From: Azospirillum agricola
GTDB taxonomy: Bacteria; Pseudomonadota; Alphaproteobacteria; Azospirillales; Azospirillaceae
Direction of reading: 5' to 3'
NCBI RefSeq assembly: GCF_017876095.1
Contig: NZ_JAGINM010000016.1
Span: forward strand, 1-64,000
DNA length: 64,000 bases
Shown: positions 42,558 through 50,956 of the stretch, piece after piece
Numbering within the stretch: the first letter of the stretch is position 1
How the letters are laid out: the number at the start of each line of letters is the position of its first letter
Program-made: the position numbers and the translations under genes
The notes under the pieces: model-generated
The model's input: only the letters and a program-made list of their open reading frames with translations
What the model was told of the DNA's origin: nothing
Database searches by the model: none

Positions 42558-43730
42558 TCACGCCGTCCGCCGCCCCGCCATCACCGAGGCGACGAAGACG
42601 AAGCACACCGCCGCGGCGAAGAAAGCCAGCCCATGCGGAACCAGATCCATGGCGAGCCCCGCCAGGACCGGCCCGAGCAGCGCGCCCACCCCCCACATCA
42701 GCCCCATGACGGCGTAGATGCCGACCAGCTCAGACCCCTGGAAACGGCTGCCGACCACAGCCAGCATGATGGTGTAGATGCCGACGAAGGCGCCGCCCCA
42801 GACGAACAGCAGGGCGTAGGTGGCGGCCTCGCTGGCCAGGGCGAAAGGCCAGAGCAGGGCCCCGAGGGTGGCGCCGGCCGCCAGCAGGACGACCAGCTTC
42901 ATGCGGTCCATCTTGTCGCCCAGCCAGCCGATCGGCAGTTGCAGCAGGATGGCGCCGACCATCATGCACGTCATCAGCCGGGTGGCGCCGCTCTCCGGCC
43001 AGCCGAGCTGCGTGGCGTAGATCGCCAGGAAGGACAGGCCGGCGGTCTCGATCGCCGCGTTCAGCATGATCGCCCCCATCGCCACCGGCGCCAGCCGGAT
43101 GAAGTGGAGCGGGCTTTCCCGGGACGGCCGGTCGAAGGCAGGCGCCCGCACCTTCGGCGAGGCGACGAGCAGGGCCGCCAGCAGGGCGACGCCGGCGCCG
43201 GCGAGATAGGCCGCCGCCCCGCCCGCGCCGATGACCGACAGCATCAGCGGCCCCAGCGCGAAGCCGACCGACAGGGCGGCGGTGTAGACCGCCATGGCGC
43301 GGGCGCGCGTCGCCTCCGTGCTCAGGCTGTTGGTCCAGGTCTCCGACAGCACGAACAGCGCCTCCGATGCCGCCCCCAGCAGGATGCGCAGCGGGAACCA
43401 CAGCCAGATCGGGGTGGCCGGGAAGGCGGCCAGCACCAGCGCCGCCAGGACCAGCGCGCCGACGACCAGGCGGCGGATGCCCAGCGCCGCGACGATTCGC
43501 GGCAGCAGCACCGCCATGGCCAGCACGCCCAGCGCGTGCATCGCGGCGTTGGCGCCGATGAAGGTCTCGCTCAGGTTCCGGGCCGCGAGATCGAGGGCGA
43601 TCAATCCGGCGCTCAGGCTGTAGGTCAGGCCGAACATCATCGCGATGGCGATGACGGCGGCGCGCGACAGCAGGGCGGCCCCGCCTCCTCCGGCGCCGGG
43701 GTTTTCGGAAAGGGTGTCGGTTCCGGTCAC
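42558..43730 (-). CDS. MFS transporter
   Basis: The 390-residue protein has 12 predicted helices and major facilitator patterns: LGIRRLVVGALV in the first half, GWLGDKMDRMKLVVLLAAG (the loop 8-9 D-R motif) and a final GHGL-type helix. It resembles the YcaD/small-sugar-efflux-like MFS group with FVLSETWTNSLSTEATRARAMAVYTAALSVGFALGP. GTG at 43730 overlaps the upstream stop as GTGA, so it is coupled to the DUF308-like gene. Substrate unknown. It is the last gene of the minus-strand operon starting at 49955. Confidence 0.9.
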   Translation of the reverse strand: MTGTDTLSENPGAGGGGAALLSRAAVIAIAMMFGLTYSLSAGLIALDLAARNLSETFIGANAAMHALGVLAMAVLLPRIVAALGIRRLVVGALVLAALVLAAFPATPIWLWFPLRILLGAASEALFVLSETWTNSLSTEATRARAMAVYTAALSVGFALGPLMLSVIGAGGAAAYLAGAGVALLAALLVASPKVRAPAFDRPSRESPLHFIRLAPVAMGAIMLNAAIETAGLSFLAIYATQLGWPESGATRLMTCMMVGAILLQLPIGWLGDKMDRMKLVVLLAAGATLGALLWPFALASEAATYALLFVWGGAFVGIYTIMLAVVGSRFQGSELVGIYAVMGLMWGVGALLGPVLAGLAMDLVPHGLAFFAAAVCFVFVASVMAGRRTA

Positions 43731-45109
43731 GATGCCACAGCTCCCACGCTGGTGTCGGCGGCGCGCAGCCGCGCCAGGAAGTCTCGGAAGCGTCCAGCCC
43801 AGGAGAGGTCGCGCCGCTCCACGATGCGGGCCAGGGTCCGCGCGTAATCGAGCACGAGGCCGGGCGTCCAGGTCATCGACGACGCCCGGCTGCGGATCAG
43901 CGCCGCCACCCACAGATCCGGGTCCGCCAGCAGGCGGGCCAGACGCAGCCAGGGGGCGCGGTCGGCGAGCACCCCCTCCAGCGCGGCGTCGAGCGCGGCG
44001 GCCACGACCACCGAACAGTTGCGGTTGGTCAGGTTGTAGCGGTTGTCCTGGCGGTAGCCGGCCCAGAACACGCGCAGGCGGCGAGGACTGAATCGACGGA
44101 ACTCGACGCTGGCGTCGGCCTCGCACCAGGAGGCGACCTCCTCGGCGTAGGAAGCGAGGAAGCGGCCCTCGACGTCGTTCTCCGGCTTGGAGCTCAGCGT
44201 CTTGAGCAGGCTCTGGCCAGTGTGGTCGATCTCGACGGCCGGGTAATGGCTGATGTAGAGGTCGGGCGCCATCTCCAGCGCGCTGTGCCCGGTGGAGATG
44301 ATCCCGTTCCGGTCGACCGCCGCGATGTAGCGGTCGATCAGCGGACGACGCGCCCGCTCGCCGATCGACCCGGCCGGGGTCCAGACGCGGACCACCAGCG
44401 GGGGCTCCTCGTCCAGACGGGGCGGGTCGGCGCCGATCAGGATCGGCGCGTTGTCGTACCAGCCCCGGCCGGAAAAGACCGGCAGCATGAGGATGGCGGC
44501 CTCGTCCTCCAGGTCCCGCAGCATCACGCCCAGCCGCAGCAGGAGCCAGCCGGACAACCCGATGAACAGCCCGACACACAGCGGGATGTTGCGGTCCTGG
44601 GGAAGCGGCCAACCCATGAGGATCATCAGCGCCAGGACCAGCTCGACCACGCCGCAGGCGACGATCGGGCGCCAGCCGGGATAGCGGTAGAGCAGCGTCG
44701 AGACCACGCGCGCCGCCCCGTCCAGGGCCAGCGCCACGGCGAACAGCAGGGCGAGCGCCCAGCCGCTCTGGAACGGGGTGAGGAGGATCAGGCCGCCGGC
44801 GATGGTGGAGGCGGCGGCCTTCGCCGCGCCGAGACGGCGCTCGACACGCTCCGTCGCGAAGACGCCGGCGAGCAGCGCGAGAAGGCCGTTGGCGACGAAC
44901 ACCAGGCCCAGCGCCGCGTAGGTCATCCATTCGACCCAATCCCACGCGCTGCCCGCCCAGGCGCTGGCGGCGAGGAGCAGGGCCAACCCCATCAGCGCGG
45001 CACCGGCAAGGGCGAGGACGGACCATTGCGACCGGAAGGCTCCGGGGCCGATCAGCAGAAAGGCCAATTTCAGCACGCCACCACCCTGCATTGCCGGCCA
45101 GGGCTCCAT
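43727..45109 (-). CDS. DUF308/HdeD-like membrane protein with papain-like C-terminal domain
   Basis: The 460-residue protein has six to seven helices in residues 10-205, arranged like HdeD/DUF308 acid-resistance membrane proteins. A soluble C-terminal half follows with GHSALEMAPDLYISHYP and later NLTNRNCSVVVAAALDAAL. A His before a Cys in this pattern suggests a circularly permuted NlpC/P60 or papain-like thiol enzyme domain. Catalytic activity is inferred, not shown. ATG at 45109 with a GGTGG is used; ATG 45091 is an alternative. It is coupled to the MFS gene downstream and follows the MscS gene by 85 bp. Confidence 0.7.
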   Translation of the reverse strand: MEPWPAMQGGGVLKLAFLLIGPGAFRSQWSVLALAGAALMGLALLLAASAWAGSAWDWVEWMTYAALGLVFVANGLLALLAGVFATERVERRLGAAKAAASTIAGGLILLTPFQSGWALALLFAVALALDGAARVVSTLLYRYPGWRPIVACGVVELVLALMILMGWPLPQDRNIPLCVGLFIGLSGWLLLRLGVMLRDLEDEAAILMLPVFSGRGWYDNAPILIGADPPRLDEEPPLVVRVWTPAGSIGERARRPLIDRYIAAVDRNGIISTGHSALEMAPDLYISHYPAVEIDHTGQSLLKTLSSKPENDVEGRFLASYAEEVASWCEADASVEFRRFSPRRLRVFWAGYRQDNRYNLTNRNCSVVVAAALDAALEGVLADRAPWLRLARLLADPDLWVAALIRSRASSMTWTPGLVLDYARTLARIVERRDLSWAGRFRDFLARLRAADTSVGAVAS

Positions 45110-45194
45110 TTTAGCCACCGCCGGCCCATGGGTGAAGACGCAATCCTCCCGAACGAATCCCGGCCCGACCACCCGGCCGGTCCATTCCGCCGGG

Positions 45195-46664
45195 CTAACG
45201 GGCGGCCACCAGCCGGCCCAGCCCGGTGGCCCGCCGCAGGTTGGACAGGATGTCGGCGGCCAGATCGGCCTCCCCGGCACGGCCCCCGGCGCCCTCGCCG
45301 GTCAGAAGCGCCGCGGCGGCCCGGCTCAGCGCCTCCGCCGCCTCCGGTCGCCGTTCCAGCACGAGGCGCAGCGTGTCCATCGTGATCTCTCCAACCAGCG
45401 TCTCGGTCCGGCAGCGCACCGTCTCGCCATGGGCGCCGCCAAGCAGCAAGGCTCCCGCCCCCACCAGCCGCCCCGGACCGAGCGGCACCGGCGCGGCACC
45501 GGCGCCGCGCCCGCGCGCCGGTTCGGCGGCCAGCAACCCTTCGAGGACGAGATGGACGGCGACGGCGGTCTCCCCCGCCTGGACCAGCGTCAGTCCGGCC
45601 GGCAGCCGGCGCAGGCGGATCGCTCCGGCGAGAACCACGCGATCGTCGGTGTCCAGCGCGTTCAGCGGCGCGGTGGCGGCGAGCAGCCGGGTGAGGCCGT
45701 CCGCCTCGACCGACCGCCAAGCGGCGGTTTCCGGATCGCCGGACGCCCGTTCGCCCTTCGGCCAGGCCGGACGCAGGCCGGCGCGGTCGAGGTGGCGCAG
45801 CACATGCTCCAGCACGATCGAGCGCGCGCGGAAGCGCTTCTCCACCGGCGGGTTGAAATAGACGCCGTACTCGACCCCGTTCAGGGTGATGGCGCGGACC
45901 CGGATGTAGGGCGGCGGGGCGGTGGGCGTGGCGAAGGCCAGTGACGCCTCGATCACCGCCGCCTCCAGGATGCGCAGGGCGCGCTCGGCCGGCACCCCGG
46001 CGTCGAGCACCAGCGGCACCATGAACTCCAGCCAGGGCTCCGGCATCGAATGGTTGGTGATGGTCGAGGCGGCAATGCGGCTGTTGGGCACGATCACGAG
46101 GTTGCCCATGTCGTCCTTCAGCCGGGTGCTGCGCCAGCTGATCTCGACGATGCGGCCCTGCAACGTCTCGTCCCCGGCCTTGTGCAGCCGCACATGGTCG
46201 CCGATCCTCACCGGCCGGTCGAGGTTCAGCGCCAGCCCGGTGAAGATGTCGAGCAGCAGCTCGCGCAGCGCCATGCCGAGCACGACGCCGGCGACGCCCG
46301 ACGCCGCCCACAGCACCGTCAGATCCTGCTTGAAGACGAAGCCGGCGATCGCCCCGAAGGCGAGCAGGAAGATCAGCAACCCCGACAGCTGGCTGAGCAG
46401 GCGCGGCACCGGCCCGCCCATGGCGCTGGCCACCAGCCCGTCGAGCACCACGTACTGCACCAGCCGTTGCACGAGCGTCGCCAGCGACAGGATCAGCCCG
46501 ATGCTGAGCGCATAGCCGAGCACCCGCCAGCCGCTCTCCAGCGCCTCGGCCCCGGCGGTCTGGTAGGCGCTGCCCTCCAGATACAGGGCACCGCCCAGCA
46601 GAAGGCAGCCGGCGAGCGGCAGCAGCAGCTTGTTCAGGCGGGTGACGATCCCGGGCTTGGCCAT
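45195..46664 (-). CDS. MscS-family channel with cyclic-nucleotide-binding-like C-terminal domain
   Basis: In this 489-residue protein, membrane helices lie at about 10-30, 48-70 and 90-150, with the pore-lining glycine/alanine-rich helix VLWAASGVAGVVLGMALRELLLDIFTGLALNLDRPVRIGD. The MscS beta domain follows (GRIVEISWRSTRLKDDMGNLVIVPNSRIA). A C-terminal beta-barrel (about 345-440) has the cNMP-binding fold pattern (LRRLPAGLTLVQAGETAVAVHLVLEGLLA). Its phosphate-binding cassette lacks the usual FGE...R residues, so nucleotide binding is uncertain. Cyclic-nucleotide-gated MscS-like channels (bCNG) have this order. It is cotranscribed with a chemoreceptor and a multi-CheW protein upstream. Confidence 0.87.
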   Translation of the reverse strand: MAKPGIVTRLNKLLLPLAGCLLLGGALYLEGSAYQTAGAEALESGWRVLGYALSIGLILSLATLVQRLVQYVVLDGLVASAMGGPVPRLLSQLSGLLIFLLAFGAIAGFVFKQDLTVLWAASGVAGVVLGMALRELLLDIFTGLALNLDRPVRIGDHVRLHKAGDETLQGRIVEISWRSTRLKDDMGNLVIVPNSRIAASTITNHSMPEPWLEFMVPLVLDAGVPAERALRILEAAVIEASLAFATPTAPPPYIRVRAITLNGVEYGVYFNPPVEKRFRARSIVLEHVLRHLDRAGLRPAWPKGERASGDPETAAWRSVEADGLTRLLAATAPLNALDTDDRVVLAGAIRLRRLPAGLTLVQAGETAVAVHLVLEGLLAAEPARGRGAGAAPVPLGPGRLVGAGALLLGGAHGETVRCRTETLVGEITMDTLRLVLERRPEAAEALSRAAAALLTGEGAGGRAGEADLAADILSNLRRATGLGRLVAAR

Positions 46665-46679
46665 GTTCCCTCCGACCCG

Positions 46680-48617
46680 TCAGGCCAACCGGAAGCGGCC
46701 GACCTGGTCGCGCGCCCGGTGGACCATGCGGGCCAGCTCCTCCATCGTCGCGCTGATCTCCTCGGCGGCGGCGGCGTTGCCCTCGCTGCCGGCGCGCAGC
46801 TCGCCCAGCTGGCGGACCAACTCCTGCACGGCGACGCTCTGCTGCGCCATGGCGGCGGAGATCGCCTGCACGGCGCCGCCGCTGTCGCGTGCCGCCTCGG
46901 CGATGCGCTCGATCGAGCCGCGCGCCTCCCCGGCGGTCGCCACCCCCTCGCGCACCGTCTGCGCCGATTCGGCGACGATCGATTCGATGTCGCGCACCGC
47001 CAGCGCCGCGTCCTCCGCCAGTCGGCCGATCTGCTGGGCGACGATGCCGAAGCCCAGCCCCTGCTCGCCCGCGCGGGCGGCCTCGATGCCGGCGTTCAGC
47101 GACAGGATGTGCGTCTTGTCGGCGATGCGGGTGATGGTGCCGGCGATGCGCTCGATCTTGTCATGGGCGGCGGCGATCCGCTCCACGGCGCCGGACAGGT
47201 GGGCCAGCTTGACCCGCCCCTCCTCCGCCAGTCCGGCGGTCGCGGTGGCGAGGTCGCGGCCCCGGCCGGCGTTGGCGGCGATCTCCTCGACCGACTGGGC
47301 GGTCTGGCCGACGGCGCCGGCCACGGCGGTCAGGCTCATCAGCTGGCGGTCGGACAGCTCGGCGACCTGCCGGGCGGCGGCCGAGGTCTCGGTCGCGGCG
47401 GCGGCGATCTGCACGGTGTCGTCGGCGATGTGGCCGATCAGGCCGCGCATCTGCTCCAGCGCGCGGTTGACGTTGCCCTTCAGCACGGCGAAGTCGCCCT
47501 GGTAGGAGCCGGCGACGGCGCCGGTCAGATCGCCGCCAGCCATCCGCCCGGCGAGGTCCGCCAGTTCGCCCAGCAGGTTGACCAGCCCGTCCAGGCTGCG
47601 GTTCATGTTGGCCTTCAGCGCCCGCAGGTCGCCCTCGTAGCTGCCGGTCATGCGGCCCTGGAGGTCGCCGGCCGACAGGAGCTGCATGACCGACACCACC
47701 TCGAACAGCGGCCTGGTCAGGGTTTCGATCAGTTCGTTGAGGCCGCCGACCAGCACGGCGTATTCGCCCTGGTGCTGCCCGCGCTCGGCGCGCACCGACA
47801 GGGCGCCGGACTGGGCGGCGTCGACCAGCGTGCCGACGTCGCCGGCCAGCCCCTTGACCGCGACGATGGTCGCCTCGGTGGCGCGGGCCATCTGGCCGAT
47901 GTCGTCGGCGCGGTCGGTCTGCCCGACCTCGACCGACAGGTCGCCGCTGCCGACCTGCCGCAGGGTTCCGGTCAGCCCGGCAACCGGCCGCGCGATCATC
48001 GTCTCGACCAGCCACATGCAGAACAGCGCGAAGCCGATGCCGATGGTCAGCCCGACGATGATGACGGTCCGCCCGCGCGACACCACCCGGGCGGCGTCCT
48101 GGCTGGTCCGCTCGCTGTCGGCCTGGGCCAGGCGCACCAGCTCGACCAGATCGTCGCTGAAGGCGCCGAAAAGGCGGTTGGCCTCCTTGACCATGCCGAG
48201 CGCCTCGCCACCCGCGCCCTTTGCCGAGGCCTCCAGCAGGCGGGCGCTGCCGGCGAGGTAGGTGGCGTAGTCGCGCGAGAAGTTGGCGTAGCGCGCCTTT
48301 TCCTCCGGCGTATCGACCAGCGGCTCGTAGCGCGACCGCCACAGCGCGATGTCGTCCTTGAGCTTGGCGAGCTGGGTTTCGTACTCCCTCCGCTCGGCCG
48401 GGTCGATGCTGAGGATGTGCAGCAGCTCGTAGTCGCGATAGTCGCTGGTCGCGGTGTTGATGGCGTTGCTCGCCACCACGCTGGGCAGGACGTCTCCGGC
48501 GATGTGCTCGATGTCGTGGCCGACCAGCGACAGCGCCTTCAGGGCCACCGCCCCGAACAGCCCGAACAGCACGATCATCAGCAGGAAGGCAAGGCGCAGC
48601 TTGGTCTTGACGGTCAT
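46680..48617 (-). CDS. Methyl-accepting chemotaxis protein with poly-HAMP region
   Basis: This 645-residue protein has a transmembrane helix at 8-28, a four-helix-bundle periplasmic sensor (about 30-185), a second transmembrane helix (about 187-208) and HAMP (about 210-262). At least two more HAMP-like units follow (about 265-385), the latter carrying the repeated SAGDLQGRMTGSYEGD and MAGGDLTGAVAGSYQGD. The signalling domain comes last. Its hairpin tip reads IADKTHILSLNAGIEAARAGE, where most receptors have QTN in place of KTH. There is no C-terminal CheR-tether pentapeptide. It lies 63 bp after the multi-CheW gene and 15 bp before the MscS gene. It senses an unknown periplasmic signal and could report to a non-canonical output. 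Confidence 0.94.
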   Translation of the reverse strand: MTVKTKLRLAFLLMIVLFGLFGAVALKALSLVGHDIEHIAGDVLPSVVASNAINTATSDYRDYELLHILSIDPAERREYETQLAKLKDDIALWRSRYEPLVDTPEEKARYANFSRDYATYLAGSARLLEASAKGAGGEALGMVKEANRLFGAFSDDLVELVRLAQADSERTSQDAARVVSRGRTVIIVGLTIGIGFALFCMWLVETMIARPVAGLTGTLRQVGSGDLSVEVGQTDRADDIGQMARATEATIVAVKGLAGDVGTLVDAAQSGALSVRAERGQHQGEYAVLVGGLNELIETLTRPLFEVVSVMQLLSAGDLQGRMTGSYEGDLRALKANMNRSLDGLVNLLGELADLAGRMAGGDLTGAVAGSYQGDFAVLKGNVNRALEQMRGLIGHIADDTVQIAAAATETSAAARQVAELSDRQLMSLTAVAGAVGQTAQSVEEIAANAGRGRDLATATAGLAEEGRVKLAHLSGAVERIAAAHDKIERIAGTITRIADKTHILSLNAGIEAARAGEQGLGFGIVAQQIGRLAEDAALAVRDIESIVAESAQTVREGVATAGEARGSIERIAEAARDSGGAVQAISAAMAQQSVAVQELVRQLGELRAGSEGNAAAAEEISATMEELARMVHRARDQVGRFRLA

Positions 48618-48680
48618 GATCAGGCGGTCACCGGCAGGTTCGATTCGATCGACGGGAGAGAGGACGCACCGGACCGGAAC

Positions 48681-49955
48681 CTAGGAGCCGCCGCCCCAGA
48701 CCCGCCGGGCCGCCGCCAGCGCCCGTTTCGCCGGCCATGCTACACGGTTTCCCGGAATTCGCGTCAAACTGTCGGCGTTCACCCGGAACCGCCAGCGCAT
48801 GGCCGCCGCGTCCCAGCGCGCGGCGTCGAACAGCGGGGCAACGGACGGTGGCAGCGCGGTCAGGCTCCGCCAACCGACGGTACCGTCCGTTGCCAGCGGC
48901 CGCAGGCGATCGACCGGCAGCGCCCGCCGCATCCCGGCCAGCCGCAGACGGGCGGGGCCGCCGGCAAAGGACGCCTCATCGACCCCGGCGACCAGCGCCA
49001 AGGGGAAAGCCACGGCATGCCCGGCGATCTCCACCTCCAGAACATCCGGACGGGCGGGGCGGGGCGGTGTCCAACGCGCCGCCTCGCCGACGCGGCCTTC
49101 GCCGCCCGCCGTGGCGGCCCAGCCGAACAGCGGGCCGGGGTCGATGACGCGCAGGGGCTCCCCGTCCTCCCGGCGCCACCACAGCGACTCGACGCCGTCC
49201 GAATGCCGCAGGGCGGTCAGGCGGTCGAGCGGGCAGCGCTCGACGCCCAGCGCCCGCTCGACCAGCAATGCCGCCTGCTCGCCGGGCGCGTCGCCGCGCA
49301 GGACCAGAGCGCAAGGAGCATCGCCGGCCCCCTCCCCCGTCAGGGGCCGGGCCGTCAGCAGCGCATCGCCAAAACGGAGAAGCACATCCCGCGATCCGGG
49401 CACCGGAGTCAGCGAATCGGGGCGCTCGACCCGGTCCAAACGGTCGATCCGCAGCGCGACCCTCTCGCCGGCGTGGTGGACCGGCAGCAGGGGAAGCATC
49501 GCGTCGGCCCCGCGGCACGGCCGGGGGGCCGACGCGGCGACTGGAACGGTGTCGCCGGTCCAGGGCAGCGAAGTGCCAAGATCCAGCACCGGCGCTGTGG
49601 CAGCCCCGGCCCAGCGCGCGTCCTCGACCCGCAGGGCAAGGGCTCCCGCTTCGGTGGCGGCGACGACGAGAATCCGGCCGGTGCCGGACGGAGCATCCGG
49701 GCCACCGGCCAGTGCCCGGGCCAGGTCGATCTGGAGAACCGGGCGCCCCTCGACGGCGGCCACCCCCTCAATCGGCGGTTCGGCCAGGGGCAGCGGCGTC
49801 GGCGAGGCGCTCCCCTCGCCGGCTTCGGCGATGGCGTGGACCGCCTCCATCGGCAGCGACCACGCCGTGCCGGCCACCGTCAGCCGCAGCGCGGCGGAGG
49901 TTGCGCGCACCGCTGGACGGACGGGAGGGTCGAGAAGCGCCATGTCGGGATGCAC
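48681..49955 (-). CDS. Multi-CheW-domain protein
   Basis: The 424-residue protein has two to three CheW-like SH3-type units. Residues 20-120 have LRLTVAGTAWSLPMEAVHAI, IEGVAAVEGRPVLQIDLARAL and LVVAATEAGALALRVE. Residues 150-285 have PLLPVHHAGERVALRIDRLDRVE and ALVLRGDAPGEQAALLVERALGVE. A degraded third unit at about 300-390 has VLEVEIAGHAVAFPLALVAGV. Ordinary CheW is about 160 residues with one domain pair. No histidine kinase part is present. GTG at 49955 is preferred because a G-rich ribosome site precedes it; ATG 49943 is the alternative. It is the first gene of an operon with a chemoreceptor and an MscS channel, so it likely scaffolds that receptor. Confidence 0.8.
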   Translation of the reverse strand: MHPDMALLDPPVRPAVRATSAALRLTVAGTAWSLPMEAVHAIAEAGEGSASPTPLPLAEPPIEGVAAVEGRPVLQIDLARALAGGPDAPSGTGRILVVAATEAGALALRVEDARWAGAATAPVLDLGTSLPWTGDTVPVAASAPRPCRGADAMLPLLPVHHAGERVALRIDRLDRVERPDSLTPVPGSRDVLLRFGDALLTARPLTGEGAGDAPCALVLRGDAPGEQAALLVERALGVERCPLDRLTALRHSDGVESLWWRREDGEPLRVIDPGPLFGWAATAGGEGRVGEAARWTPPRPARPDVLEVEIAGHAVAFPLALVAGVDEASFAGGPARLRLAGMRRALPVDRLRPLATDGTVGWRSLTALPPSVAPLFDAARWDAAAMRWRFRVNADSLTRIPGNRVAWPAKRALAAARRVWGGGS

Positions 49956-50087
49956 CGTTTCCCCCCTGGTTCGACGGCCCCCGATTCGACGGCCGTCACC
50001 TGGGGCGGACTATGGCACCGCTCGCGTTAGCCAACCGTAAAGACCGCGCCTCCCGGCGGTCAGGCCCGGCGATCAAGGCATGGGCGG

Positions 50088-50954
50088 TCAGACGACGCTG
50101 CGGTGGCGCTCGATGCAGGTGGACAGCACCTCGTCCATCGGGCGTTCCCACCAGGTGTTCGCCGAGAAGATCTCGACCTCCGAATAGCCGGCGAAGCCGC
50201 AAGCCTCGACCCAGCCGCGCATCTGCGGCAGATCGATGACGCCGTCGCCCATCATGCCGCGGTCGAGCAGCAGGTCGGTGGTCGGCACCAGCCAGTCGCA
50301 GACATGGAAGGCCAGCAGCCGCTCCTTGCCGGCGCGGCGGATCTGCGCCTGGAGGTCGGGGTCCCACCAGACATGGTAGGCGTCCACCGCCACCCCCAGC
50401 GCCCCGCTGCGCGCCGGGTCGAGCCGGTCGCAGATGTCCAGCGCCTGCCCCATCGTGTTCACGCAGGCACGGTCGGCGGCGTACATCGGGTGCAGCGGTT
50501 CGATGGCGAGCGGCATGCCGGCCTTGCGCGCGTAGTCGAGCAGCTCGGCGATGCCGTCCTCCACCTGGGCGCGGGCGCCGGCGAGGTCCTTGCTGGGCGC
50601 CGAGCCGGGGCGGGAGTATTGCGGCAGGCCGCCGACCACCAGCACGAGGCAGACGGCGCCCAGCGCCGCCGCCTCGTCCACCGCGCGGCGGTTGTCGTCG
50701 CGCATCTCCGCCCGGTGGGCCTCGTCGGCCGGGAACATGCCGCCCCGGCAATAGCCGGAGAGCTGGAGGTCGGCGCCGCGCACCGCGCGGACGGCGGCGT
50801 CGAGCCCGACCGTGGCCACCTGGTCGCGCCAGGGCGAGATGGCGCGGATGCCGTGGCGGTGGCAGGCCTCGATGATCTGGAGGAGATCGCCCTGTTTGCG
50901 CACGGTGGCGGTGTTGATCGACAGCCAGCGGTGATCGGCCGAGAAATCGCGCAT
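50088..50954 (-). CDS. Sugar phosphate isomerase/epimerase family TIM-barrel protein
   Basis: This 288-residue protein belongs to the AP-endonuclease-2-like (xylose-isomerase-type) TIM barrel family. It has the typical strand ends LSINTATV, YCRGGMFPADE, LVLVVGGLPQ, LAIEPLHPMYAAD, VAVDAYHVWWDP, FHVCDW and YSEVEIFS. These carry Glu, Asp, His and Glu that would bind a divalent metal. The substrate is unknown; in this operon it would act on a product of the Gfo/Idh dehydrogenase or DUF993 enzyme. ATG at 50954 is used; a GTG at 50960 overlaps the DUF993 stop. It is the last gene of the catabolic operon. Confidence 0.88.
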   Translation of the reverse strand: MRDFSADHRWLSINTATVRKQGDLLQIIEACHRHGIRAISPWRDQVATVGLDAAVRAVRGADLQLSGYCRGGMFPADEAHRAEMRDDNRRAVDEAAALGAVCLVLVVGGLPQYSRPGSAPSKDLAGARAQVEDGIAELLDYARKAGMPLAIEPLHPMYAADRACVNTMGQALDICDRLDPARSGALGVAVDAYHVWWDPDLQAQIRRAGKERLLAFHVCDWLVPTTDLLLDRGMMGDGVIDLPQMRGWVEACGFAGYSEVEIFSANTWWERPMDEVLSTCIERHRSVV

Positions 50955-50956
50955 CG

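Noticed and set aside
46050..50030. Long plus-strand frame opposite the MscS, receptor and CheW-like genes
   Set aside because: Shadow of high-GC codon usage. The three minus-strand genes are well supported by domains and spacing.
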